A stretch of DNA of 64,000 nt from Planctomycetota bacterium (GCA_029259775.1 JAJDEN010000008.1:186001-250000), one strand, 5' to 3'; shown: positions 25,855-34,950, numbered from the stretch's first letter. Numbers and translations are program-made. Notes: generated by a model not told the origin, from the sequence alone.

Positions 25855-28719
25855 ATGAAGCGCGGTCTGTTGCGGTGGCTCACGGATCGCCTGTTCGGCT
25901 ACGACGTGTTCATCTCCTACCGTCGCAAGGACGGCACGGCCTACGCCGCGAAGCTCCGCGAGCTGCTGGAGGAGCGCGACTTCAGCGTGTTCTTCGACGC
26001 CGACGACTACGTGAGCGGAGACAACTGGCGATCCAAGGGTGTGGGCGCGCTGCGCCGCTCCTCGACGATGGTCCTCGTGGGCAGCCCGGACTCTCTCGAG
26101 TCCGAACCCGTCGCGGCGGAGGTGCGCACGTTCGTCGCGTTGGATCGTCGCGTCGTGCCCATCGAGTTCGATGAGTGCCTGAGCGCACCCGGCGAAATCC
26201 GCGGTCTGATGCGCTATCTCGACCCGGAGGTCATCCGTCTGCGCGAGACGGGGGCGGCGCTTGCCAGCGGCCCGAGCGCCCGCGTCCTGGAGGAGATCCA
26301 GCGCACATTCACCTTCCGCCGTCAGGCCCAACGACGCGCGCGCTGGATCGGCGCGGTCATGACGCTGATGCTCATGTTGGCCGCGGTGGGGGCCTGGAGC
26401 TGGTGGCAGAGTCGCAGGGAGGAGGCCGGCAAGCACGTCGAGGCAGCGGGCAAGGCAGCGGAGGGCGACGATCTTCTCGCCGAACTGGGGCACCTGCGGG
26501 CGGGCTTGGCCGCCATGCCGCCGTTCGACGATCGCACGGCGGCTATCGAGCGGAGGATCGCACACCTTGCGATGTCGGTCGGACCCGAGCTCGCCCACCC
26601 GAGCGGGCAGGTCTTGGCAGCGACGTACAGCCCGGACGGCACACGCGTCCTGACAGCCGGTACCGACGGAAGCGCGCGCATCTGGGACGCAGCGTCCGGC
26701 GACGAGCTTGCGACGCTTGTGGGGCACGATGCCAGCCTCTCCATGGCCGCGTGGAAGCCCGACGGCGCGCAGGTCGTCACGGCGAGCTTCGACAAGACCG
26801 GGCGGCGCTGGGACGCTGCGACGGGCGCGCAGCTCGAGCTCTACCAGCACGACGGCAACGTGCGGTGGGCGTGTTTCAGCCCGGATGGGGGGGCGGTGGC
26901 TACGGCGAGCTACGACGGCACCGTGCGCGTCTGGCGTGAGGGCGTAGCGCCTCTCGTGCTGCAGGCGGGCGGGCAGTCGACACGCGTCATCTGGCTCTCA
27001 GGGGGCAAGCGCTTGGCGGCGTCCGTGGACGCGCGCGGCGCGGCGGCCCTGGAGTACGTCGTAGGCAAGATCTGGGACGTGGCGAGCGGTGAGGTCAAAG
27101 CCACGCTGCGGGGGCCGCCGACGGACCACGCGCAGCTTTGCGTCGGCGCTCGCGAGGAGTTCCTCTCGAACGGTCGCGCTGTGTGGCGGCTTACGCACTC
27201 GGGTGCCAGACGGGTGGAGGACGAGGACGGACACGCACGCACGACGTCGCACGCGGGCGCCGTCCTATGCGCGGATCTCTCGAGCGATCGACGACTCGTG
27301 AGCGCGGCGGAGGACGGCACCGTCATCACGTGGGAGGCGAGCGATCTCGAGCAGCGGCAGAGCTTCCGTCACGAGGCGCGCGTAAAGAGCGTGCGCTTCA
27401 GTCGTACAGGCGCGTACATCCTGACCGCATCGGAGGATCGTTCGGTCACGCTCTGGGCGGCCGGGTCGGGGCGCGCGCTCTGGCGCATGCGGGGCGCAGG
27501 CAAGCTTCAGCACGCGTCCTTCCGTCCCGACGAGGGTGCGATCGTGACGTGCGGTGAGGAGCGCGTCGCCCGGATCTGGCACGTACGTACGGGGGCCTCC
27601 TTGCATTGGGTCGATGCAAGGTACCGGCAGATCCGTCTCGAGGCGGTGAGCCCGGACGGCACGCGCGCCCTCACGAGCCTCGGCGGAATCTGGCTTTGGA
27701 TGCGTGACGTCGAGAAGGGCACCTCCCTGTGGGGCCCTGATGCCGAGGACCTCGGTGATCCGGAGCTGGACGGGCTGCATGTCGCGCGCTTCCACCCGGA
27801 CGGTAGCCGCCTCGTACTCGCGCTGCGCGACGGCCTCATCTCGGTCCGCGAGACGGAGACCGGTGCGAAGGTCCACGAGTTCCCGAGCCGCCCGAAGGAC
27901 GCGCCCGCCGGCGACGGCACCGTGCTCGACATGGCGCTGAGTCCGGACGGCACACGTCTGGCGACCCTTCATCCGGGTGCGTGCCGTGTGTGGACCCTGG
28001 CAACGGGTGAGGCTGTTGGCGTGTGGAATACGCCGCACGTCAGAGGCGGTCGCGTCAGCTTCGATCCCACGGGCACGCGCGTTCTAACGCGCGCCATCGG
28101 AGGCGCGGCCCGCCTCTGGAACGTCGCGTCGCCGTCGCCCTTGCTGGAGGCGGACCATATGCGGTCGAACGCCGGCTACATGTGGGTGAAGATCGCCGTG
28201 GCCTCGTTCCGACCAGACGGCGGCGTCCTGGCGACGAGCGGCGACGACGGTCACATCCGATTCTGGGATACGTCCAGCGGCAAGGAGGTCGAGACCGACA
28301 GGCCCATCGCGGACGATGGGCCGGTCTTCGCGCTGCAGTACAGACCGGACGGAGAGCATCTCGTCGTGGGCCGCGGGGGGAAGCGAGGTGGCCGTGGGGG
28401 CGGGGGCGCCAGCCCGGCGTCGGTCTGGCACCTGGGCACGCGCCAGCGCGTCTGGCGCTGCTGGCACGACGACTACGTCTCGGCCGTTGCCTACGCGCCC
28501 GATGGTTGCACGGTTGCCCTGGCGGTGGAGGACGGCACGGTGCAGAGCTATAGCGCCAAGGACGGCACACCGCTCGGCCGGCCGAACCATCACCCCGGAA
28601 CGAAGTATGGCCGCATTCTCAACCTGGCGTTCGCGCCGGACGGCTCACGCTTCGTGACGGTTGCCGGAACGCTCGAGAGCCACAGCTCCACGCGTGCGTG
28701 GATCTGGCGCATGCCCTGA
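25855..28719 (+). CDS. TIR - transmembrane - WD40 (two propellers) protein
   Basis: 954 aa from the ATG at 25855 behind GGAGG. Residues 14-107 are a TIR domain: GYDVFISYRRKDGTAYAAKL, FSVFFDADDYVSGDNW, STMVLVGSPDSLESE, VVPIEFDE. Glu89 falls exactly 12 residues after Ser77, the place of the catalytic Glu in NAD-cleaving TIRs, so enzymatic activity is plausible. Residues 164-185 form one membrane segment (WIGAVMTLMLMLAAVGAWSWW). About 14-15 WD40 blades fill 230-954, for example SPDGTRVLTAGTDGSARIWD, enough for two seven-bladed propellers. TIR would be cytosolic and WD40 on the other face if the single span is real. Roles in defence, cell death or signalling are inferred. Confidence 0.9.
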   Translation: MKRGLLRWLTDRLFGYDVFISYRRKDGTAYAAKLRELLEERDFSVFFDADDYVSGDNWRSKGVGALRRSSTMVLVGSPDSLESEPVAAEVRTFVALDRRVVPIEFDECLSAPGEIRGLMRYLDPEVIRLRETGAALASGPSARVLEEIQRTFTFRRQAQRRARWIGAVMTLMLMLAAVGAWSWWQSRREEAGKHVEAAGKAAEGDDLLAELGHLRAGLAAMPPFDDRTAAIERRIAHLAMSVGPELAHPSGQVLAATYSPDGTRVLTAGTDGSARIWDAASGDELATLVGHDASLSMAAWKPDGAQVVTASFDKTGRRWDAATGAQLELYQHDGNVRWACFSPDGGAVATASYDGTVRVWREGVAPLVLQAGGQSTRVIWLSGGKRLAASVDARGAAALEYVVGKIWDVASGEVKATLRGPPTDHAQLCVGAREEFLSNGRAVWRLTHSGARRVEDEDGHARTTSHAGAVLCADLSSDRRLVSAAEDGTVITWEASDLEQRQSFRHEARVKSVRFSRTGAYILTASEDRSVTLWAAGSGRALWRMRGAGKLQHASFRPDEGAIVTCGEERVARIWHVRTGASLHWVDARYRQIRLEAVSPDGTRALTSLGGIWLWMRDVEKGTSLWGPDAEDLGDPELDGLHVARFHPDGSRLVLALRDGLISVRETETGAKVHEFPSRPKDAPAGDGTVLDMALSPDGTRLATLHPGACRVWTLATGEAVGVWNTPHVRGGRVSFDPTGTRVLTRAIGGAARLWNVASPSPLLEADHMRSNAGYMWVKIAVASFRPDGGVLATSGDDGHIRFWDTSSGKEVETDRPIADDGPVFALQYRPDGEHLVVGRGGKRGGRGGGGASPASVWHLGTRQRVWRCWHDDYVSAVAYAPDGCTVALAVEDGTVQSYSAKDGTPLGRPNHHPGTKYGRILNLAFAPDGSRFVTVAGTLESHSSTRAWIWRMP

Positions 28720-28723
28720 GCTA

Positions 28724-28749
28724 CGCCGCAAGCTTGTGGATGCGCGGCG
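28724..28749. terminator. Possible terminator hairpin after the TIR-WD40 gene
   Basis: CGCCGC (28724-28729) pairs with GCGGCG (28744-28749) over a 14-nt loop in the short convergent gap. There is no T-run. Confidence 0.3.
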
Positions 28750-28774
28750 CCTTGAGGTCACGCGCGACGGCCCG

Positions 28775-29143
28775 CTATTGCGTCATGATCCCGATGTCGT
28801 CGCGCTTGCCGAGCTCGGTGATCCAGTGGATCACGTCGTCGACACGCGGCTGGTTGGTGCGGTAGACCGTATCGTCTCTCATCCGAACGTGCACCAAGCC
28901 CGAGTGTGTCTGCATGACCGATTTCACGTCGGCGTACTGGATGATCGCCTTCGCGTCCTCCCAGGAGATCGCGTTGTTGGGGCCGACCGCGATCTTCGTG
29001 ATGTCGAAGCCGTCCGAGGGCGCGTTCCCGTCGTCCGAGGGCGTGTCCGCGTTGTTCGAGCGCGCTCCGCCATTGTTCGCGACGCAGCCGCCCACGACGA
29101 ACGCGAGGCAGAGCAGGGCGACGAGGCCGATGGTGTGATTCAT
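28775..29143 (-). CDS. Small lipoprotein of unknown function
   Basis: 122 aa from the ATG at 29143 behind GAGAGGA. MNHTIGLVALLCLAFVVGGC is a lipoprotein signal with lipidation at Cys20 (lipobox VGGC). A Asn/Gly/Ser/Asp linker follows, then a small alpha/beta domain (SWEDAKAIIQYADVKSVM, GLVHVRMRDDTVYRT, VDDVIHWITELGKRDDIGIM). No family was recognised. It is convergent with the TIR-WD40 gene. Confidence 0.75.
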   Translation of the reverse strand: MNHTIGLVALLCLAFVVGGCVANNGGARSNNADTPSDDGNAPSDGFDITKIAVGPNNAISWEDAKAIIQYADVKSVMQTHSGLVHVRMRDDTVYRTNQPRVDDVIHWITELGKRDDIGIMTQ

Positions 29144-29209
29144 GACTTCCTCTCGGACCAGGACCCCTTTGAGAAGCCACAGGTCGAAACTTCAGCTGCC
29201 GTGTTCCTT

Positions 29210-29259
29210 CGTGAGACTCGCGGGCGCATTGGCTCGTGAGACTCGCGGGCGCATTGGCT
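29210..29259. repeat. Perfect 25-bp tandem duplication
   Basis: Units 29210-29234 and 29235-29259 are identical (start CGTGAGACTCGCGGGC, end GCATTGGCT). Perfect identity points to recent duplication by slippage. It lies in a divergent promoter region. Confidence 0.9.
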
Positions 29260-29465
29260 GCGCCTGCCTCGGCTCACGGTGCCGGCCGCGGTGTCCCGGC
29301 CGACCGCTGCGCTTCCGGCGCCGCGAGCATACCGGATCCGTGGACGCATGCCCGCACGCTCCTTTCGGTTCCGGTCCAGGTCCTGGGCGCCGCCACGGCG
29401 GCGAGCGCGGTGCGGTGCGTCCCTCAAGAGCGGCCGCATGGCGAAACCCGGCGCGATTGCTCCTG

Positions 29466-29471
29466 TATCCT
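29466..29471 (+). promoter_or_regulatory. Candidate -10 element TATCCT
   Basis: It lies 27 bp before the ATG at 29499. Same TAnnnT pattern as elsewhere in the window; no -35 was recognised. Confidence 0.3.
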
Positions 29472-29498
29472 CGGGTGACGGCGCGCTTGGAGGCTCCC

Positions 29499-30374
29499 AT
29501 GACGAATCTCAGCATCGCGGCCCTGGCGATCGGCCTGGTCGGCGTGGGCCTCGGCGGCTACGCCCTGACGCAGGGCCCGCAGACGAGCGACGCGCTCGAG
29601 CTGAGGCTCGCGAGTCTCGAAGACGAGATCGGCCGTCTCGAGGGTCTGGTGACGGAGCGCGCCACGCAGCTGACGTCGGAGCCTGGTCCCACGCTCCTGG
29701 GCATGGCCCCGACTGACGTTGCGACCGGCGCGGGACGCCCCGACGTCTCGCCTGGAGAGCGCGAGGAGGGCCCTGCCCTCGCAGCGGCGGATCTGCCCCA
29801 GGACGTCCTGGCGGGGAAGACGGAAGAGGAGATCGCCGCGCTGGTCGACAAGGCGGTCGAGAAGAAGACCGAGCAGATGCTCGCGATGCGCAACAAGAAG
29901 CCGACGCTGGACGTGTTTGCGAAGACGCTCGGTCTCACCGACGAGCAGCGCGAGACAGCCGAGCGTGAGGTCGCGCGCGGTCAGCATGAGATCAAGTCCG
30001 TGCTGGAGACGCCGGCGGAGGACGGCACCATCTTCCTCGACGAGGTCGTGGAGGTGATGGCGCACGGCATGGCCAACCCCGGCAAGAACGGCGAACGCTG
30101 GAAGAAGCTGCTTGGGCGCATCACCACCGAGAAGGTGCCCGGCACAGATCAGACCTACGCTGCTCGTGCGGAGTCGATCAAACAGTCCGTCCGTGACAAC
30201 TTCAAGCGTTCGTGGACGAAGAAGCAGTACACGACGTTCGAGACCTGGCGCATGGATCCCACCGAGGTGCAGGGCGTCGAGGGCGGCGCCTGGGACAGCC
30301 TCCGCCCGCGGTTGATCGAGCGCGCGAAGCAACTCGGCGCGAAGAAGCCGGACGACGGCCCCGGCCCGCGCTGA
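29499..30374 (+). CDS. Membrane-anchored coiled-coil protein of unknown function
   Basis: 291 aa from the ATG at 29499 behind GGAGG. Residues 4-24 are a membrane anchor (LSIAALAIGLVGVGLGGYAL). They are followed by a short coiled coil (LELRLASLEDEIGRLEGLV), a disordered linker and a helical domain (IAALVDKAVEKKTEQMLAM, FAKTLGLTDEQRETAEREV). The second half resembles proteins that monitor folding or assembly, with LTDEQ-type turns. That similarity is weak and I do not assign a function. It is probably exported, with the bulk in the periplasm. Confidence 0.75.
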   Translation: MTNLSIAALAIGLVGVGLGGYALTQGPQTSDALELRLASLEDEIGRLEGLVTERATQLTSEPGPTLLGMAPTDVATGAGRPDVSPGEREEGPALAAADLPQDVLAGKTEEEIAALVDKAVEKKTEQMLAMRNKKPTLDVFAKTLGLTDEQRETAEREVARGQHEIKSVLETPAEDGTIFLDEVVEVMAHGMANPGKNGERWKKLLGRITTEKVPGTDQTYAARAESIKQSVRDNFKRSWTKKQYTTFETWRMDPTEVQGVEGGAWDSLRPRLIERAKQLGAKKPDDGPGPR

Positions 30375-30389
30375 TCCACGCTTCAAGGG

Positions 30390-30408
30390 GCGCGGGGAAA
30401 CACCGCGC
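30390..30408. terminator. Hairpin, likely two-way terminator
   Basis: GCGCGG (30390-30395) pairs with CCGCGC (30403-30408) around a GGAAACA loop, centred between the convergent genes ending at 30374 and 30411. Confidence 0.5.
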
Positions 30409-30410
30409 TG

Positions 30411-30827
30411 CTACGCGAAGGTCGCGACGGGTTCCTCGAACGCGTAGTTGTCGCCGGCCACCGTGGCGCGTGCCCGGTACTCGGGGCCCGAGCTGCGGAA
30501 GAGGACCTTGATGTCCACGCTCGTCAAGAGCACGGCGTCCGCGACCTTCAGCTCCCAGTCCGTGATCGTGAGCGGCGCTGACAGCGGGTTGGCCGGATCG
30601 TAGAGCTCCAAGTCGACCTTCACACTGTCGGCCTGGGCCATGCCCTGCTCCAAGCCCAGCTCGGCGTAGTACTGCTCGGGCAACTCCGGGAACTGCGTGC
30701 CGAAGCCGACGACTGTGTGCAGGACCTCCGGCGTGCCGATCTTGAACGTCGCCTGCTTCACGACGCGGCGGTTGTTGTCTTCCGGCGTGTCGTTGAGCAC
30801 GCGGAACCTTCCAAAGTGACTGGGCAT
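30411..30827 (-). CDS. Small beta-rich protein downstream of the TPR-CHAT gene
   Basis: 138 aa from the ATG at 30827. No signal peptide. The sequence is mostly beta-strand (VVKQATFKIGTPEVLHTVVGFGTQF, ADSVKVDLELYDPAN, LTSVDIKVLFRSSGPEYRARATV) with several acidic residues. It lies 87 bp downstream of the CHAT gene on the same strand and could be co-transcribed with it, as a partner or substrate. That is a guess from position. No family is recognised. Confidence 0.7.
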   Translation of the reverse strand: MPSHFGRFRVLNDTPEDNNRRVVKQATFKIGTPEVLHTVVGFGTQFPELPEQYYAELGLEQGMAQADSVKVDLELYDPANPLSAPLTITDWELKVADAVLLTSVDIKVLFRSSGPEYRARATVAGDNYAFEEPVATFA

Positions 30828-30914
30828 CTCATGACTCCATCTGCCAGTGGTGCTAGCCGGACAGAACCGAGAGCGCTCTTCGACCGGCAGTATTTCTGGC
30901 GACCGCCCCGTGGA

Positions 30915-33900
30915 TCAGTCGGTGGGGCCCCAGAGTTGCCACGCGGCCCAGTAGTGGGGGTGCTTCCACTCGGGGTGCTTGCCGCCGTGGTTCGTGGCGT
31001 AGTCGCGTACGTAGTGCTGTGCGGCACGCAACGCTTCCGCGGCGCCCTTGCGGAGCTTCGGGTCCGCGGCATTCCAGTGCTCGTGGAACTTGATCATGAG
31101 CACACGGGTCGCTTCGTCGTCGACCTTCCAGAGGCTCACGATGACGCGCCGGGCACCCGCCATCTGGAACATGCTGGTGAAGCCGTGGATGCCCTCGCCC
31201 CTGGCCTCCTCGCCACGTCCGCTCTCGCAGGCCGAGAGGACGACGAGGTCCGCATCCATATGCAGCCGCGCGATGTCGCCCGCACGCAGGAGGCCGTCGT
31301 CTTCGGTCGTGTGGGCCAGGGCCAGGCCCGAGACGGCCGGACGGAGGCGGTTCACGAGGCCGTGGCACGCCAGATGGATCGCGCGCCAGGACGTGAGCTT
31401 CGCACTCTCGTCGGTGCGCCGCTTGTGCAGCACGTCGCGTAGCCGTGTCTCACTGGCCTCCCCGCGCACGAGGATGACATCGCCCACGGCACGGGCCTCC
31501 TTGCCACTCCCCTTCAACCGCACAAGCGCGCCGTCGCGTACGGAGCGGCTGCCGTCCCAGGCCTCCGGTGCATCCGTGCCCCGGTAGTCGGGGTCGCCCA
31601 AGGCCAGCACGCCGCGGCCCGGCTGGACCTTCATGTCGCGGGCCCGCAGCCATGCCGTCCCGGATGCCACGCAGCAGACCTCGTGATCCGGGAACAAGAT
31701 GCTGGGCGGCTCGTAGGACAGACAGCCGGCCGTCGAGAACAGGATCCGCTTCACGTGCTTGCCGAGCCCAAGCGGTTTCACGATCAAGTCCCGTAGCGGC
31801 TTGGAGTCCAGGTCCTTGCTCGGCTTGTCCGGGTCGATGTCGAGAGCCGCGCAAGCGGCGTGTACGGCCGACTCAGGCCCGAGATCGATGAGCTTCGAGC
31901 CGCCGCGCTGCATCAGCAGGACGTAGGAGCGCCCGTGCGTCGCGCCGTAGAGGGTGAGCACCTCATCTTGGCCCAAGGCGTCCTCGATCTGCTTGCGGTT
32001 GGCCAGGCTGGGGTAGATCAGATTCGCGCTCCAGCCCTCCTCGAGTTGGATGCGCGAGATGACGACATCGTGCGCGGCGCGCGCATCGGCCAGGGCCGCG
32101 CGGGCGACGCGGATCTTCGTCAGGTTGCCGCTCTCGCGCACGCTCAGCAAGGCGGCGTAGGCCTTCGCCTCGCGAGCTCGCGTCGCGGTCTCCGCCGTGC
32201 GCAGCTTCTCGTCGACCTCGAGTTCGATCAGGTCCTTGCGACCTTCGAGTCGCATCAGCAGCGCCACCGCGCGGCCCGCGTCCAAGAAATGGAACGCCGC
32301 GTCGAGGTGTGCCCCCTTGCCGCCAAGCCTGGCCGCGGCGTAGAGCCCGATTTCGTAGATCCTCGCCGTCTGATGCCGGGCGAGCGCGGAGAGCCGCGGC
32401 GTGAGGCGGTCGAACAGGTAGGACGTGCCGCTCGCCGCATCCTTGGCCGCAGCGAGAGCCTCGGCGTACTTCTCCTGCGCGAGGAGGGTCTGGGCTCGTT
32501 CGGTCAGCGCCTCCGTTTCCTGGGCGACGGAGGCGAGGTCCGTCGCGATGGCCAGGGCATCGTCGAGGTCGGAGTGGGCACGCCCGAAGTCACGCGCGAG
32601 GCCGTGCACGCGGCCGCGTTCGATCAGGGCACTGCATGTCCCGTCGGGGTCCTCGGCCTTCTGGAGATCCCGGATCGCGCGTCCGAGGTGCCTCAGCGCG
32701 AGGCCGATGTGCTTGGCGCGCGTGGCGCCGGTCGCGCGTTCTGCCCGACGACGCTCGATCTCTCCGAGGTTGGACCGGCCGCGGCCCAGGTAGGCGGCGT
32801 GCTCGGCAGCCTCCCAGTACGAGAGCGTAGCTCTCATGAGCTGCTCGGCCTTGTCGAGATGGCCGCGCTCCGTCTCGAGGACGCCACGGTTGGCAACGGC
32901 CTGCATGCGGTAGCGCTGGTAGACGGGGTGCGTCAGCTTCGCGAGGATCGCCTCGGCACGCAGGTAGTGTTGCTCGGACACGTCGTAGTCGCTGACCGTC
33001 ATCGCGATGATGCCCTGCAGTTCGCCGGCCGTGGCAATGGCGGCTTGCGCGCGCTCGCGCGCCTGCAGCGTGCCGTCCGGCCCCGCGCTCTCCTTGGCAG
33101 CGGTGCGCGCGAGATCGAGGGATTCGAGGGCAGACCGCGTTGCGTTCGCGATGTGGCCGAGATTCAACTCCGCAAGTCCCGCCATGTTCAGGATGTGGGC
33201 GAGGTCGGCGGTGCTGAGCACCTTGCGGTGATGGCGGATGACCTGCCGGTAGCTGGCCAGGGCGCCATCGAAGTTGCCGAGGTTGCCGTGCACGCTCGCG
33301 AGATCCGCCAGGGCGTGCGCCGTCACCTTCTGGTCGCCGCCGCGATTGCCGGTCTCAAGCAGGGCCTCCAGCACCTCGATGAGGACGCGGTAGTCCCCGA
33401 GGTCCATGGCGATGCGCTGCGCCCGACCGAGGTTCTGTGCCGCGGCGACCCACCACCCCATGCGACTGGCGGCCGCTGCGGCGGAGCGCTGCAAAGCCAT
33501 CGCCTCCGGCCACTTGTCGAGATTCGTGAGCGCTTGGGCCAGGATCTCACGCAGGATGACCGCTGTCGCGTTGGCCGGTTCCTCGTCGATCTCCTTCACG
33601 GTCACGCCCTTGCGGACGGCGTAGTGGTCCCCCTTCTCCATGAGGGCGAGCAGGGCGGAGCACTTGGCCCACAAGCGACGTGACGGAGGCCGGCGCTCGA
33701 GCTTGCGGACGTAGTCCAGCAGCGATCTGCGGTCCGGACGTCGGGACGCGGTGGCGAGCCGGCGGGCCGCGTCCCGGTGGCCGTACAGGACCAGCTGGTG
33801 GCAGAGCGACCACGGATCCGACGCCCATGTGGGCGTCCGCGCTTCCGCGATCTCGCGGAGCTTCTCGCGATCGCCCTTCGCGACCGCCTCGAGGATGCTG

Positions 33901-34031
33901 CTTGCTTCGGGGGAGAGCGGCGGCAGCACCGGCTCGTCGCGGGGGGCACCCCACGCGGGCAGCGCGGCCATCACGACGACCACGAGGGTCAGCCAGGCAG
34001 CGTGTCGGCGGGTGGCGTCAGGCAGAGGCAT
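30915..34031 (-). CDS. Exported TPR-CHAT protease-like protein
   Basis: 1038 aa from the ATG at 34031. Residues 1-28 look like a signal peptide (HAAWLTLVVVVMAALPAWG). Residues about 60-600 are TPR-type helical repeats (GNFDGALASYRQVIRHHRKVL, LAHILNMAGLAELNLGHIANA, AAWLTL-style leaders excluded). The C-terminal CHAT domain has the caspase-like dyad: His890 in AIHLACHG and Cys935 in VVLSACESG. Both catalytic residues are intact, so protease activity is plausible. CHAT proteins act in cell death and defence, for example the TPR-CHAT partner of type III-E CRISPR effectors, but this one appears exported. No CRISPR array or cas gene is in the window. Confidence 0.9.
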   Translation of the reverse strand: MPLPDATRRHAAWLTLVVVVMAALPAWGAPRDEPVLPPLSPEASSILEAVAKGDREKLREIAEARTPTWASDPWSLCHQLVLYGHRDAARRLATASRRPDRRSLLDYVRKLERRPPSRRLWAKCSALLALMEKGDHYAVRKGVTVKEIDEEPANATAVILREILAQALTNLDKWPEAMALQRSAAAAASRMGWWVAAAQNLGRAQRIAMDLGDYRVLIEVLEALLETGNRGGDQKVTAHALADLASVHGNLGNFDGALASYRQVIRHHRKVLSTADLAHILNMAGLAELNLGHIANATRSALESLDLARTAAKESAGPDGTLQARERAQAAIATAGELQGIIAMTVSDYDVSEQHYLRAEAILAKLTHPVYQRYRMQAVANRGVLETERGHLDKAEQLMRATLSYWEAAEHAAYLGRGRSNLGEIERRRAERATGATRAKHIGLALRHLGRAIRDLQKAEDPDGTCSALIERGRVHGLARDFGRAHSDLDDALAIATDLASVAQETEALTERAQTLLAQEKYAEALAAAKDAASGTSYLFDRLTPRLSALARHQTARIYEIGLYAAARLGGKGAHLDAAFHFLDAGRAVALLMRLEGRKDLIELEVDEKLRTAETATRAREAKAYAALLSVRESGNLTKIRVARAALADARAAHDVVISRIQLEEGWSANLIYPSLANRKQIEDALGQDEVLTLYGATHGRSYVLLMQRGGSKLIDLGPESAVHAACAALDIDPDKPSKDLDSKPLRDLIVKPLGLGKHVKRILFSTAGCLSYEPPSILFPDHEVCCVASGTAWLRARDMKVQPGRGVLALGDPDYRGTDAPEAWDGSRSVRDGALVRLKGSGKEARAVGDVILVRGEASETRLRDVLHKRRTDESAKLTSWRAIHLACHGLVNRLRPAVSGLALAHTTEDDGLLRAGDIARLHMDADLVVLSACESGRGEEARGEGIHGFTSMFQMAGARRVIVSLWKVDDEATRVLMIKFHEHWNAADPKLRKGAAEALRAAQHYVRDYATNHGGKHPEWKHPHYWAAWQLWGPTD

Positions 34032-34179
34032 GCGGTGGCCCCGGTTCGGTTCATCCCCGCTTCGGCAGCCGATCCCTCTCCAGTGGCTCAAGGGTAAGCG
34101 CAAGCGACGGTCTCATGTGTCGCGGGGATTCGCGGGAGCGTCGCGGGGCCCGCGGGCGATCGCGGCTCAGGATTCGCTG

Positions 34180-34890
34180 CTAGCCCCATTGCTCCCGGTG
34201 GCGCTGCTCCTTGGGGATGCCGGTCGCCTCAGCGTGGCCGAGCAGGCCCTTCACGAACGCCCCCGAGCCGCATACGTAGAAACGCAAGGCCGCTGCGTCC
34301 TCGATGTGGGCGGCAAGCAGCGCCTCGTCGATACGACCGCGTCGACCCTCCCAGGGGGCCTCGTCGGGCGCACGCGTGACGGTGGGGACGTACGTGAAGG
34401 CAGGCATCGCCTCGGCCAGCGCCCGGAAGGAGGCATGGAAGATCAGCTCTTCGGCGACGCGCGCACTCTGGAGCAGCGTGCACGCAGGCGGCGCCGGAAG
34501 ACGTTGCAAGGCCTCCAAGAACGCGTGGAAGGGCGTGACACCCGAGCCGCCGGCGACGAGCAGGAGCGGCAGGGGGTCCTCGAGGTCGAGGACGAACTTG
34601 CCCTGCGGCGGCCGCGCGAAGAGCCGGGCTCCGAGTTCCAGCCGGTACAGGTGCGCACCGAAGTCGCCCATGTCGCGCACGGTGATCCGCAGGCGCCCAT
34701 CCTGGCGGTCCGCGTGGGAGAAGCTGTACGCGCGCTTGAGCTTGTCGTCGTAGGCCGGTTCGCGCAGCACGATGAACTGCCCCGGCGCGTAGGCAAAGGC
34801 CGCCGCCTCGGCATCTTCGAGCCGAAAAACGAGCGTACGATCGATCGGCGTGGGCTGCTCGGTCGACTCGAGGACGACAGTTGCTTCCAT
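34180..34890 (-). CDS. Ferredoxin-NADP reductase-like FAD/NAD oxidoreductase
   Basis: 236 aa from the ATG at 34890. FAD binding is shown by R53-x-Y55-S56 (KRAYSFSHA), and NAD(P) binding by VAGGSGVTPF (residues 113-121). C-terminal YVCGSGAFVKGLL is the usual CGxxxF segment. There is no ferredoxin or cytochrome domain, so it would pass electrons to a separate partner. It is cytosolic. It is divergent from the PAP2 gene, with 92 bp between the starts. Its redox partner is not evident from neighbours. Confidence 0.88.
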   Translation of the reverse strand: MEATVVLESTEQPTPIDRTLVFRLEDAEAAAFAYAPGQFIVLREPAYDDKLKRAYSFSHADRQDGRLRITVRDMGDFGAHLYRLELGARLFARPPQGKFVLDLEDPLPLLLVAGGSGVTPFHAFLEALQRLPAPPACTLLQSARVAEELIFHASFRALAEAMPAFTYVPTVTRAPDEAPWEGRRGRIDEALLAAHIEDAAALRFYVCGSGAFVKGLLGHAEATGIPKEQRHREQWG

Positions 34891-34944
34891 GCCGCCATCG
34901 TATCTCCTCGCAGAGCCTGTTTGCGCTTCGAAGCAGGTCGCCGC

Positions 34945-34950
34945 TACCTT
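34945..34950 (+). promoter_or_regulatory. Candidate -10 element TACCTT
   Basis: It lies 32 bp before the GTG of the PAP2 gene in the divergent gap; a TTTGCG lies about 19 bp further upstream. Confidence 0.3.

Larger units (their letters stand above)
29144..29498. other. Intergenic region with a perfect 25-bp tandem duplication
   Basis: This 355-bp stretch separates the divergent small lipoprotein and coiled-coil genes, so it should hold both promoters. It contains the duplication at 29210-29259 and a TATCCT hexamer at 29466-29471. No gene is credible: the open frames read through from the next gene without a ribosome-binding site. Confidence 0.6.

Noticed and set aside
31860-33683. 607-aa plus-strand open frame opposite the CHAT gene
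   Set aside because: It is antisense to the TPR part of the CHAT gene and looks like low-complexity Arg/Leu/Gly sequence, so it is a shadow.
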